Source: Lishizhenia sp965656535
GTDB taxonomy: Bacteria > Bacteroidota > Bacteroidia > Flavobacteriales_D > Crocinitomicaceae
Direction of reading: 5' to 3'
DNA: 64,000 bases
NCBI GenBank assembly: GCA_965656535.1
Contig: CBFHKX010000001.1
Location: forward strand, 806,001 to 870,000
This document shows positions 41,883 to 50,220 of the stretch, in pieces. Within the stretch, counting starts at the first letter, position 1; every line of letters begins with the position of its first letter. The translations under genes were made by a program, and so were the position numbers. Under the pieces are notes generated by a model. The model did not search any database. It saw nothing but the letters and a program-made list of their open reading frames with translations, and was not told where the DNA came from.

Positions 41883-44168
41883 ATGAAGTTGATTGTTGTT
41901 TTGCTTATAACCTTACTCGCTTGCTTTTTAAGAGCTCAATATTCTATTGTGCCAGAGCCTAAACTTATAGACTTAAATGAAGATTCTTATTTTACTTTCT
42001 CAGGTAAGCCCAATTTGCTTTTTGATGACGACATACTTTTGCCTAAAACCTTAAATACGCAAGTTTCACGTTTTTTCACAACAACAACTAAAGTACACTC
42101 AAGCGAAAGGCAAATTATTATTCGGCATACTATTTCAGAGCATCCGGATAGCTATGAGTTACTTATATCGGATTCCATTTTACAAATTAACTACAGCTCT
42201 TCCGCTGCGCTTTTGTACGCCTTAAGTACGCTAGACCAGATAAAAGTAGAAGAGAAAGAAATTGGTCTAGTAAAGATACCAACAGGTACTATTCATGATT
42301 ATCCAGATTATAAATGGCGCGGTTTACACTTAGATTGTGCAAGGCATTTTTTTGAAGTAGATGAGGTAAAACGGTATATCGATCTTATGGCGCACTTTAA
42401 GTTTAATACGTTTCATTGGCATTTAACAGACGACCAAGGTTGGAGAATTGAGATAAAAAAGTATCCTAAATTAACCGAAGTCGGAGCAGTTAGAAATAGA
42501 ACTTTGACAGGTCATTACAATGATGAACCTCGAAAATGGGACTCTACAGCTTACGGCGGATTTTATACGCAAGAGAATATTAGAGAAGTCGTAGCCTACG
42601 CAAATAGTAAAGGAGTGATAGTAGTTCCAGAAATTGAATTGCCTGGACATTCTCGTGCTGCACTGGCAGCGTATCCTAAACTAAGTTGTACAGATACCCT
42701 TGCTCCGGTGCCCGGACTTTGGGGAGTTTTTGACGATGTGTATTGTTCGGATAAAAAAACGATCAAGTTTCTTAAAAATGTAATTGATGAGGTATGCGAT
42801 CTGTTTCCAGGAGAATATATTCACATTGGCGGAGATGAAGCACCGGTTGCTAAATGGAAGGCATGCGAAACTTGTCAGAACAACATTAAAAAGAAGAAAT
42901 TAAAAGATGAGCATGCGTTACAAGGCTATTTTATTGGAGAAATGTCCAAGCATCTTGCTAAAAAAGGCAAGAAGCTCATTGGTTGGGACGAAATTTTAGC
43001 GGGTGGTTTAGCCGATAATTCTGCAGTAATGAGTTGGCGTGGAGTAGAAGGAGGAATCGCAGCAGCTAATCAAAACCATCAAGTCGTAATGTCGCCAACC
43101 GAGTTCTGTTACTTTGATTACTATCAATCTTCAAACAGAAAAGAACCACTGGCTATTGGCGGATATTTACCTTTGGAAAAAGTATATCAATTCAACCCTA
43201 TTCCTACTCAACTTTCACAAGATAAACACAAATATATTCTTGGCGGACAAGCAAATGTATGGACAGAATATATTTCTACGTTTGATCAAGTAGAGTATAT
43301 GACTTATCCACGAGCCTTGGCATTAATAGAGAAACTATGGAACAAAGAAGCTCCAACTTATGAGTGTTTTGTAGAAAAATTACCGGAGCAGTTTAAATGG
43401 TTAAGTGAAAACAAGGTTAATTATAGCAAAGCTATTTTTGATGTTGATTTTAGCTTGTCTTCAACAAAAATGGGAGAATTGACGGTAGATTTAATCGCTC
43501 CAAACCAAGAAGAGGTCGGTTATTGTTTCGTAAGAAACGGAGTTCGATCAGATACGGTAAAGTCGAATAGTATTGATTTTTTTAGTCAAAATGAGCTTCT
43601 AGATTTTATCCCTATGGCAACTGCAATTCCGCAGCCCAGAATAAATCAAAAAGTAGAGTTAGAAGCATTTGTCTTAAATGGTAAAGGTAGAGTTTCTACG
43701 TTGGCTTTGGAGCTATCTGAAAACGTAGGTTTGAAGCCAATTTCTATGACACAACCTCACAGTAAGTTTACAAATGCAGGATACTTTACTTTAGTTGATG
43801 GAGTTTCTGGTCAGCGACCATGGAAGGGAAGTGAATGGCTAGGCTATCTTGGAGATACAATTGAAATTGTCTATGATTTTCAACAACAACGAAGTTTAAA
43901 TCAAATTAAAGTCAGTTGTTTAAAAGCAAACGGAAGTTGGATTTATTTGCCAAAAACCATAGATTGCTATTTCTCTGAAGACGGTATAACTTGGAGTGCA
44001 AAAAATTCAAAACAAGTGAAAGAGGAAATGATCTATTTACACACAATGCATCCTACTCGATTTCTTAAGTTAAGAATTAATCCAATGGATATTATCCCAG
44101 AAGGAACCAATGGTGCGGGTCATAATCCGTGGACATTTATAGACGAAATACAATTTTCATGGAATTAG
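41883..44168 (+). CDS. Glycoside hydrolase family 20 beta-N-acetylhexosaminidase
   Basis: A 761-residue exported enzyme that removes terminal N-acetylhexosamine from chitin-type oligosaccharides, glycans or muropeptides. A signal peptide (MKLIVVLLITLLACFLRAQ) leads to a GH20b-type N-terminal domain (about 20-130). The catalytic TIM barrel spans about 140-480, with the acid/base pair Asp318-Glu319 in HIGGDEAPVAKW, WRGLHLDCARHFF at its start, and WHLTDDQGWRIEI. A discoidin-like beta-sandwich (about 630-760; GSEWLGYLGDTIEIVYDFQQ) ends the protein. An alternative lipobox LLAC exists in the signal but RAQ cleavage seems more likely. Its end overlaps cutC. Confidence 0.93.
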   Translation: MKLIVVLLITLLACFLRAQYSIVPEPKLIDLNEDSYFTFSGKPNLLFDDDILLPKTLNTQVSRFFTTTTKVHSSERQIIIRHTISEHPDSYELLISDSILQINYSSSAALLYALSTLDQIKVEEKEIGLVKIPTGTIHDYPDYKWRGLHLDCARHFFEVDEVKRYIDLMAHFKFNTFHWHLTDDQGWRIEIKKYPKLTEVGAVRNRTLTGHYNDEPRKWDSTAYGGFYTQENIREVVAYANSKGVIVVPEIELPGHSRAALAAYPKLSCTDTLAPVPGLWGVFDDVYCSDKKTIKFLKNVIDEVCDLFPGEYIHIGGDEAPVAKWKACETCQNNIKKKKLKDEHALQGYFIGEMSKHLAKKGKKLIGWDEILAGGLADNSAVMSWRGVEGGIAAANQNHQVVMSPTEFCYFDYYQSSNRKEPLAIGGYLPLEKVYQFNPIPTQLSQDKHKYILGGQANVWTEYISTFDQVEYMTYPRALALIEKLWNKEAPTYECFVEKLPEQFKWLSENKVNYSKAIFDVDFSLSSTKMGELTVDLIAPNQEEVGYCFVRNGVRSDTVKSNSIDFFSQNELLDFIPMATAIPQPRINQKVELEAFVLNGKGRVSTLALELSENVGLKPISMTQPHSKFTNAGYFTLVDGVSGQRPWKGSEWLGYLGDTIEIVYDFQQQRSLNQIKVSCLKANGSWIYLPKTIDCYFSEDGITWSAKNSKQVKEEMIYLHTMHPTRFLKLRINPMDIIPEGTNGAGHNPWTFIDEIQFSWN

Positions 44169-44878
44169 AATTATGTGCAGGCAGTTATACATCTGCTTTA
44201 TTAGCCAATCAGTTTCCGTTTAAAAGGATAGAATTGTGCGCAAGTTTAGAATCTGGCGGATTAACACCTTCTGCTGGTACGATTGTGAAGGTTTTAAAAG
44301 AAGTTAAAGCAGAATGTCATGTGTTAATTAGACCAAGATCTGGAGATTTTAACTACAATAAAGAAGAGTTAGAAGTGATGCGTGCAGATATAGAATTTTG
44401 TAAAACTGTAGGCTGTAAAGGAGTTGTTTTTGGGGTTTTAGATGATGAGCAACGTTTTGATTTGGATAAGAATTTATATTTACTTGATTCCGTAGGAGAA
44501 ATGGAAGCTACTTTCCATAGGGCGATAGATGTAAGTGCAAACGTGAAGCAAGATCTAGAATCTATAATTAACTGCGGTTTTCAACGAGTGCTTACCTCTG
44601 GTTTGGCTAATTCCGCAGTACAAGGAATAGAAACGCTTAAGGCTATCAGAAGGCAAACAAATAATAGGTTAGAACTAATGATTGGAGGTGGTGTAAATGC
44701 AGGAAACATTGCTCAATTGAAAGAAAGTGTGCAACCAGAAGCAATTCACTTTAGCGCAACCGAACATAAAAAAAGTGGAGAGAAAACGTTTTTTCAGTCC
44801 ACTTTACTTGAAATATCAAAAGAAAAGATACACTTAATTTTTGATCAAATTGAAAATAATTCTCTTCTTAAAATGTGA
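44159..44878 (+). CDS. cutC: CutC family protein
   Basis: A 239-residue TIM-barrel protein of the CutC family, linked by name to copper homeostasis although a direct role is disputed. Family marks are ELCAGSYTSALLA at the start, RIELCASLESGGLTPS, VLIRPRSGDFNY, and TFHRAIDVSANV. ATG 44159 lies within the last codons of the hexosaminidase gene (10-base overlap), which gives the normal N-terminus; a longer frame from 44129 is unlikely. Its 3' end overlaps the convergent barrel-protein gene by 11 bases. Confidence 0.93.
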   Translation: MELELCAGSYTSALLANQFPFKRIELCASLESGGLTPSAGTIVKVLKEVKAECHVLIRPRSGDFNYNKEELEVMRADIEFCKTVGCKGVVFGVLDDEQRFDLDKNLYLLDSVGEMEATFHRAIDVSANVKQDLESIINCGFQRVLTSGLANSAVQGIETLKAIRRQTNNRLELMIGGGVNAGNIAQLKESVQPEAIHFSATEHKKSGEKTFFQSTLLEISKEKIHLIFDQIENNSLLKM

Positions 44879-45536
44879 ATCCAAATTTTACACCTAGAGA
44901 TAATCTTGGGTTAGGACCATTCGTTTCCGTTAAAGAGTAAATAAATTCGTCATTTACGTTATCAAAAACGCTAGATATATCACTTCTATTTTGAAACCCT
45001 ATTCCTATACCGGCAAACATATCTACGAAAATTTTATCGTCAAAGAAATAAACGTATCCAACCGTAACTCTTGGGTTAACCAGTGTTTTAGTTTCTTTTA
45101 AAATAGAAGGCTGTTCCTCTGTTCCTACATTATAATCATTGTGATAATATCTGTATTTTAGTTCTGGTGCAAAGTAAACTTCTTCCGCAGCAAGAAATGG
45201 ATAATATCTAAAACCTATTGCGGTACTGACACCGATTCTAGAAATTCTATCGTCATCATTATTGTCAAAAGAGTCGTCAAATAAACCGTCTAAGTAGTCG
45301 TCTATTGTAAATCCTAAACCGAATTCCATAGAAAAATTTTCAGACATAACTCTTTCGTAGTAAAAACTAATGTCTCCAGAAAAAATTTCTAATGCACTGA
45401 TCTTAACTAAGTTTCTGTAGTCGGTTACGGGTTTTTCTGTATCGTTACTACCATTAAAAACAACTACTTTTGGTTGCGCTAGCGAAAGGTTGGTAAAGAA
45501 CAATGCAGCTAAAAAAGTAAGGGATAAATTTTTCAT
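44868..45536 (-). CDS. Putative outer-membrane beta-barrel protein
   Basis: A 222-residue exported protein. The signal peptide MKNLSLTFLAALFFTNLSLAQ decides the start at 45536; a longer frame to 45599 would cross the divergent gene start. The mature part has alternating strands such as GDISFYYERVMSENFSMEFG, GVSTAIGFRYYPF and NPRVTVGYVYFF, and ends in NPRLSLGVKFGFTF with a terminal Phe, the usual barrel signature. It resembles small porin-like or OmpW/DUF3575-like barrels, but I do not assign a family. It converges with cutC and diverges from the 534-residue protein gene. Confidence 0.78.
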   Translation of the reverse strand: MKNLSLTFLAALFFTNLSLAQPKVVVFNGSNDTEKPVTDYRNLVKISALEIFSGDISFYYERVMSENFSMEFGLGFTIDDYLDGLFDDSFDNNDDDRISRIGVSTAIGFRYYPFLAAEEVYFAPELKYRYYHNDYNVGTEEQPSILKETKTLVNPRVTVGYVYFFDDKIFVDMFAGIGIGFQNRSDISSVFDNVNDEFIYSLTETNGPNPRLSLGVKFGFTF

Positions 45537-45550
45537 CTTGTTATATATGT

Positions 45551-45558
45551 TATTTTTG
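45551..45558 (+). promoter_or_regulatory. -7 box for the 534-residue protein gene
   Basis: TATTTTTG matches TAnnTTTG, 24 bases before ATG 45583. It lies in the 46-base gap between two divergent start codons, so its -33 region must reach into the start of the barrel-protein gene. Confidence 0.58.
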
Positions 45559-45582
45559 GTAAAAATAACAATCATTTTTATT

Positions 45583-47187
45583 ATGAAGATTAAAAACAAA
45601 ATTACTACAATTTTATCGGTAGCTTTTGCCTTTTCTTCTCTGTCTCAAGATGTTGAGGTTAGAAACGGATCGCAATTTAAAATGGATAAGAATAACGAAG
45701 AAATTAACACAATTCTTGATGCGAGTCCTGAAAACTTCACTTTTTTAGTTCAAAAAAGAAGAAATTTTAAATTAATGTCTTTAGATGCTGAGCTAGATAT
45801 AGATGCAACTTACGACATTGAGTTACCTGAGGTAAATGGTAGAAAAGTTAAATTTTTAGAAGCACAGCAGGCAAAAGAGAATAGCTATTTTTATTCTCAG
45901 CATTTTGATAGAAAAGCGGACGAGATGTTCATGTTTGCATCTAAGCTCAATATTGAAAACGGAAAATTTGAAGAGCATTTTGAAGGCGTGAAAGTACAAG
46001 ATGATAAATTCAATTCATTTCAACGTCCGTTTCGTATAATTAATAGTATAGATTCTTCAAAGATTTTAATCGTAACCAATTATCCAATTAAAAGTAAAGA
46101 AAATGCAAGGTTTGCTTTTAAAGTAGTAGATAAAGATTACAACACACTTTGGCAAAACGACATTGTGTTTGACGAAGAAGGTAGAAATTTTACTGCAGAC
46201 AACTTTTTAGTAGATAAAAACGGGAATATACATGTGGTTGCTACGGTAAGATTAAGCAGAGAAGAAAGGAAAGAAAAAGGAGCAAAGAGTAGGTTTGTAA
46301 CAAATATTTATTCTTATTTCCACGAAGAGAATGAGCTTAAGCAATATGAGATTGGCTTTAAAGACGAGATAATTTTAAGCGCTAATGTTCGAGTAAATAA
46401 AGATAATGAACTAATTTGTACTGGGTTTTACGGAGAAAGCAAGTTTTTTGATGCAGGTATGAAAGGATTATTCTTCTTAAGAATTGACGCAAATACTAAA
46501 GAAGTTGTTTCTTCTAATTTAAGTGCATTTGATAAAGACTTTTTAGCTCAAGTAATGAAGGAAAGAAGAGCGAAAAAGGGAAAATCTTTAAATAATTTCT
46601 TAGTAAGAGATGTTTTCGTTCATGAAGATGGAGGAATGTCTGTTGTTACCGAAAAGTATATTTATGTAGAGTCTGTAGATGAAAATGGAGCGGTAACAAG
46701 AAGACAGTGGACATACGGTGATGTAGCAGTCTTCTTTTTAAGTCCAGAAGGAGAAGTTGAAACGTATTCTGTTATTAAGAAAAATCAATACGCTGCTTCT
46801 TCGGGTAGTTTGATTAACGGTCTAATGGCTTCTGCTGGTATTTCAATGTACCCTGGAGCAAATGAAGTACCATATTATGGAATTGCTTCAATGATGAAAA
46901 ATGATGTAGTTTACATTCTGTACAACGCTAATCCTAAAAACCTAGAAAGAGCTCAAGCAGGAAAAAAACCTAAATCAGTTCGTCAGAGAACTTCGGTTAC
47001 TCAGTTAGTAATGTTAGACAGAGAAGGAACGGCTGATGTTTCTGTACTTTTTAAGTCGAAAGATAAAGACGCAGGATATAAAATGCCATTAATGCCAAGG
47101 TATAGTTACGAGCACAGCGAAGGTGCTATGTTAATTATTGGTAGAAAAGGTAAAAATGCAAGAGTTACTGAAGTGAAGGTAAACTAG
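45583..47187 (+). CDS. Exported protein of unknown function
   Basis: A 534-residue protein with a signal peptide (MKIKNKITTILSVAFAFSSL, cleaved near SQ). I do not recognise a family. The body is rich in charged and aromatic residues with repeated short strands (YFYSQHFDRKADEMF, GNIHVVATVRLSREERKEKG, ENELICTGFYGESKFFDAGM, VYILYNANPKNLE), a pattern that suggests a beta-propeller-like fold. A charged stretch (MKERRAKKGKSLNNF) lies in the middle. No sorting domain or membrane segment was seen beyond the signal, so it is probably periplasmic or outer-membrane associated. The start at ATG 45583 follows the -7 box; the longer frame from 45490 would run through the divergent gene. Confidence 0.78.
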   Translation: MKIKNKITTILSVAFAFSSLSQDVEVRNGSQFKMDKNNEEINTILDASPENFTFLVQKRRNFKLMSLDAELDIDATYDIELPEVNGRKVKFLEAQQAKENSYFYSQHFDRKADEMFMFASKLNIENGKFEEHFEGVKVQDDKFNSFQRPFRIINSIDSSKILIVTNYPIKSKENARFAFKVVDKDYNTLWQNDIVFDEEGRNFTADNFLVDKNGNIHVVATVRLSREERKEKGAKSRFVTNIYSYFHEENELKQYEIGFKDEIILSANVRVNKDNELICTGFYGESKFFDAGMKGLFFLRIDANTKEVVSSNLSAFDKDFLAQVMKERRAKKGKSLNNFLVRDVFVHEDGGMSVVTEKYIYVESVDENGAVTRRQWTYGDVAVFFLSPEGEVETYSVIKKNQYAASSGSLINGLMASAGISMYPGANEVPYYGIASMMKNDVVYILYNANPKNLERAQAGKKPKSVRQRTSVTQLVMLDREGTADVSVLFKSKDKDAGYKMPLMPRYSYEHSEGAMLIIGRKGKNARVTEVKVN

Positions 47188-47209
47188 TAAATACTTCTAA
47201 TTGATAAAG

Positions 47210-47242
47210 AAGGTGAGTAAATATTTTTACTCACCTTTTTTG
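47210..47242 (+). terminator. Terminator before rplM
   Basis: A perfect 12-base-pair stem (47210-47221 with 47226-47237), four-base loop, followed by T-rich sequence. Confidence 0.9.
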
Positions 47243-47310
47243 TTTTTTTTAGGAGAAAATCGATTGAAATAGAAATAATTGGTCTAGTATTCAATCTTTT
47301 CAACAAAGCA

Positions 47311-47342
47311 TTTGTTTATAAAAACAAGAAACCATATCTTTG
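47311..47342 (+). promoter_or_regulatory. Promoter of rplM-rpsI
   Basis: TTTG (47311-47314), 20 bases, TATCTTTG (47335-47342). This is the cleanest full Bacteroidetes promoter in the window. Transcription would start near 47347 and give a leader of about 40 bases before the GTG at 47386. Confidence 0.75.
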
Positions 47343-47385
47343 CGCTCCCTTTTTGGGGATATTGTCTTATTTAATAAATAAAAAA

Positions 47386-47841
47386 GTGGATACATTAAGT
47401 TACAAAACGGTATCTGGTAACAAGGAAACTGCTGATAAAAAGTGGTTGTTAGTAGATGCTGAAGGAGAGACCTTAGGTCGTCTTGCAAGTAAGGTAGCGA
47501 AGTTAATCCGTGGTAAACACAAAACAAACTTCACACCGCATGCAGATTGTGGAGATAACGTGATTGTTATCAACGCAGAAAAAGTTACGCTTTCTGGAAA
47601 CAAATGGGCAGACAAAACGTACATTAGACACACTGGATATCCAGGTGGTCAACGTTCGTTAACTGCAACTGAGTTACTAGCAAAACGTCCAATTCGTTTA
47701 GTAGAAATGGCCGTAAAAGGTATGTTGCCAAAGAACAAATTAGGAAATCAACTTTACACAAATTTAAAAGTTGTAGAAGGTGGTGAGCACAAGTTTGAAG
47801 CTCAAAAACCTGAAAAATTTGATCTTAAATCATTCAAATAG
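47386..47841 (+). CDS. rplM: 50S ribosomal protein L13
   Basis: uL13, one of the first proteins to bind 23S rRNA during 50S assembly. It begins with GTG at 47386 (VDTLSYKTVSGNKETADKKW), which gives 151 residues and matches the start of Bacteroidetes L13 proteins. The longer frame from 47353 adds an unsupported MGILSYLINKK. Core motifs are DAEGETLGRLASKVA, GDNVIVINAEKVTLSGNKW and YIRHTGYPGG, then PKNKLGNQLY near the end. rpsI follows after five bases. Confidence 0.96.
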   Translation: MDTLSYKTVSGNKETADKKWLLVDAEGETLGRLASKVAKLIRGKHKTNFTPHADCGDNVIVINAEKVTLSGNKWADKTYIRHTGYPGGQRSLTATELLAKRPIRLVEMAVKGMLPKNKLGNQLYTNLKVVEGGEHKFEAQKPEKFDLKSFK

Positions 47842-47846
47842 AAAGC

Positions 47847-48233
47847 ATGGAAGTAATTAACACATTAGGAAGAAGAAAAACTTCTGTAGCTAGAGTTTAC
47901 CTTAAGAAAGGTGAAGGAAAAGTTACTATCAATAAAAGAGATTATAAAGAGTTCTTTCCTGTTTCTGTATTACAATCAAAAGTTGAACAGGCTTTTGCTT
48001 TAACAGAAACTACAGGGCAGTACGACGTAACAGTTAACGTTGCTGGAGGAGGAATTAATGGACAAGCAGAAGCGATTCGTTTAGGAATCTCTAGAGCTTT
48101 AGTTAAAATTGATCCAGAATTTAAGCCAGCTTTAAAGGCAGAAGGTTTGATGACGAGAGACCCAAGAATGGTTGAACGTAAGAAACCAGGACAGCCAAAA
48201 GCACGTAAGAAATTCCAATTCTCTAAACGTTAA
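47847..48233 (+). CDS. rpsI: 30S ribosomal protein S9
   Basis: uS9, which sits in the 30S head and reaches the P-site with its C-terminal tail. It is 128 residues, starts MEVINTLGRRKTSVARVYLK and ends in the basic tail PGQPKARKKFQFSKR, whose final SKR contacts P-site tRNA in known structures. GGGINGQAEAIRLGISRALV is the family core. It is in an operon with rplM; a gap of about 110 bases follows before rpsB. Confidence 0.97.
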   Translation: MEVINTLGRRKTSVARVYLKKGEGKVTINKRDYKEFFPVSVLQSKVEQAFALTETTGQYDVTVNVAGGGINGQAEAIRLGISRALVKIDPEFKPALKAEGLMTRDPRMVERKKPGQPKARKKFQFSKR

Positions 48234-48240
48234 TAGTAAA

Positions 48241-48344
48241 TATTTTGACGGTTGTTTAGTATCTAAGGTTTTGAGAACTCTCGGTGTATTCCGACTCTCA
48301 TCTTCTGATATCTAAAGGAACGTAAACAATTAAAAAAAATTAAA
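48241..48344 (+). ncRNA. Candidate structured leader RNA of rpsB-tsf
   Basis: The gap between rpsI and rpsB can fold. An outer helix pairs tttag-tatc (48255-48263) with gatatctaaa (48307-48316), leaving one unpaired A. An inner arm pairs gag (48273-48275) with ctc (48297-48299) and cgg (48282-48284) with ccg (48291-48293) around a six-base loop. The sequence is GC-richer than other gaps nearby. Near TAnnTTTG, tattttg at 48241 may start the RNA. Autoregulation by S2 through rpsB leaders is known in other bacteria; that this is such a leader is inference. Confidence 0.45.
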
Positions 48345-49190
48345 ATGTCAAAAGCACAATTTCAAGAGTTATTAGACGCAGGTGTACACTTTGGACACCT
48401 TAAAAGAAAGTGGAACCCAGCAATGGCACCGTATATCTTTGCTGAGCAAAAAGGAATCCACATTATCGATTTAAATAAGACAATTGCTCACCTAGATACA
48501 GCGTGTGCTGCAATGAAACAAATTGCTAAGTCTGGAAAGAAAGTTTTATTCGTAGCTACAAAAAAGCAAGCGAAAGAAATTGTTTCTGATTTAGTAGCAC
48601 CATTAAACATGCCTTTCGTAACTGAAAGATGGTCTGGTGGTATGTTAACTAACTTTGCTACAACACGTAAGTCTGTTCGTAAAATGACTTCTATCGACAA
48701 GATGAAGACGGACGGAACATGGGATACACTTTCTAAAAGAGAGCGTCTATTCAAAACTCGTCAAAGAGAAAAATTAGAGAAAAACTTTGGTTCTATTGCT
48801 GACATGACTCGTCAGCCAGCAGCTATTTTTATTGTTGATATCTTAAAAGAGCATATCGCATTAAAAGAAGCAAAGCGTTTAAATATTCCTGTATTTGCTA
48901 TGGTAGATACAAACTCAAACCCTAAAACGGTTGATTTCCCAATTCCTGCAAACGATGATGCAACTAAATCTATTTCTGTAGTTTTAGAAAAAATCACTTC
49001 TGCAGTTAAAGAAGGATTAGAGGAAAGAAAGAACGCGAAGAAAGATGCTCCTAAAAAAGAAGCGAAAGCTGAAGTAAAAGAAGAAGCAAAAGCAGAAGTA
49101 AAAACTGAAGCGAAAGCAGAAGCTCCTACGAAAGAGGAAGCTCCTAAAGCAGCTGAGGCAAAGACAGAAGCATCACAAGAAGAAGAATAA
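48345..49190 (+). CDS. rpsB: 30S ribosomal protein S2 with Lys/Glu/Ala-rich tail
   Basis: uS2, needed for active 30S subunits and for holding bS1 where that is present. The 281 residues begin MSKAQFQELLDAGVHFGHLK; RKWNPAMAPYIFAEQKGIHI and ERWSGGMLTNFATTRKSVRK are family core motifs, and FAMVDTNSNPKTVDFPIPAN completes the fold. From about residue 228 a low-complexity tail of some 50 residues rich in Lys, Glu and Ala (KAEVKEEAKAEVKTEAKAEA and beyond) extends the protein past the usual length. It is in an operon with tsf, 25 bases away, preceded by a candidate structured leader. Confidence 0.97.
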   Translation: MSKAQFQELLDAGVHFGHLKRKWNPAMAPYIFAEQKGIHIIDLNKTIAHLDTACAAMKQIAKSGKKVLFVATKKQAKEIVSDLVAPLNMPFVTERWSGGMLTNFATTRKSVRKMTSIDKMKTDGTWDTLSKRERLFKTRQREKLEKNFGSIADMTRQPAAIFIVDILKEHIALKEAKRLNIPVFAMVDTNSNPKTVDFPIPANDDATKSISVVLEKITSAVKEGLEERKNAKKDAPKKEAKAEVKEEAKAEVKTEAKAEAPTKEEAPKAAEAKTEASQEEE

Positions 49191-49215
49191 TATTAACAGT
49201 ATAAAACATTTTACA

Positions 49216-50040
49216 ATGGCAATTACAGCTGCACAAGTAAAAGAATTAAGAGATAAGACTGGAGCCGGAATGATGGACTGTAAAAAGGCATTAGCTGAGG
49301 CAGAAGGTGATTTCGAAAAAGCAATTGATGTTCTTCGTAAGAAAGGACAAAAAGTTGCTGCTAAAAGAGGAGATAACGAAGTAAAAGAAGGTGTTATTTT
49401 TGCTGAATCTAAAGGTTCTGTGGGATATATTCTTCAATTAAACTGTGAAACAGACTTCGTAGCAAAGAATGCAGATTTCCAAGCAATGATTAAGTCAATC
49501 ATGCAAGTTGGTATGGATAAAGGAGCTGCTACTACAGCAGAATTAATGGCTTTACCATACAACGAAAAGCTAAGTGTTGAGGAAAAGCTTACTGAACAAA
49601 TCGGTGTAATTGGTGAAAAATTAGAGATTTCTAACTTCGCTAAAGTTGAAGCTGAGACAGTAGTAGCATACAATCACCCAGGAAATCAATTGGCTACTTT
49701 AGTTGCATTAAATAAAGCAGGAGAAGCAGTTGAAGACGCTGGTAAACAAGTTGCAATGCAAGTTGCTGCAATGAATCCAGTAGCACTTAACAAAGACGGT
49801 ATCGACGAAGCAACAATCGCAAGAGAGTTAGAAGTTGGTAAAGATTTAGCTATCCAAGAAGGGAAACCAGCAGAGATGGCAGATAAAATTGCACAAGGTA
49901 GATTAGGTAAATTCTTTAAAGAAAATACTTTATTATCTCAAGCATTTATCAAAGACAACAAGTCTTCTGTAGAGCAATTCTTAAACTCAACTGAGAAAGG
50001 ATTAACAGTTACAGAATTTAAAAGATTCTCTTTGTCATAA
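49216..50040 (+). CDS. tsf: Elongation factor Ts
   Basis: Exchanges GDP for GTP on EF-Tu. The N-terminal UBA-like domain has VKELRDKTGAGMMDCKKALA, and the core has the conserved LQLNCETDFVAKN that inserts into the EF-Tu nucleotide site. The C-terminal part has GKFFKENTLLSQAFIKDNKS. The length of 274 residues is usual for Bacteroidetes. rpsB-tsf is one of the most widely conserved bacterial operons. It is followed by a strong terminator. Confidence 0.97.
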   Translation: MAITAAQVKELRDKTGAGMMDCKKALAEAEGDFEKAIDVLRKKGQKVAAKRGDNEVKEGVIFAESKGSVGYILQLNCETDFVAKNADFQAMIKSIMQVGMDKGAATTAELMALPYNEKLSVEEKLTEQIGVIGEKLEISNFAKVEAETVVAYNHPGNQLATLVALNKAGEAVEDAGKQVAMQVAAMNPVALNKDGIDEATIARELEVGKDLAIQEGKPAEMADKIAQGRLGKFFKENTLLSQAFIKDNKSSVEQFLNSTEKGLTVTEFKRFSLS

Positions 50041-50064
50041 GAAAAAGAGTAGACTATAAATTTG

Positions 50065-50097
50065 AAAATGCGCTTCGGTTTCGGAGCGCATTTTTTT
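50065..50097 (+). terminator. Terminator after tsf
   Basis: A 12-base-pair stem (50065-50076 with 50083-50094, one T-G pair) around a six-base loop, then T-run. It separates rpsB-tsf from pyrH. Confidence 0.9.
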
Positions 50098-50194
50098 ATG
50101 CCGTATACTACACAAAACCTTAGTATTAAAAACGTGTAGATGTATTTGTTTGATTTTTCCAATTTTAATTCTACAATTTCCAATATAATATCTC

Positions 50195-50202
50195 TACTTT
50201 TG
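50195..50202 (+). promoter_or_regulatory. -7 box for pyrH
   Basis: TACTTTTG matches TAnnTTTG, 18 bases before the pyrH ATG at 50221. No well-placed -33 element. Confidence 0.55.
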
Positions 50203-50220
50203 TGCAAATCTTAGATCAAT

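Noticed and set aside
45490..45582. Longer start of the 534-residue protein and its divergent partner
   Set aside because: Both long frames would overlap each other; signal peptides place the starts at 45583 and 45536.
47353..47385. ATG start for rplM 11 codons upstream
   Set aside because: The extra residues do not match L13, while the GTG at 47386 gives the usual family start and length.
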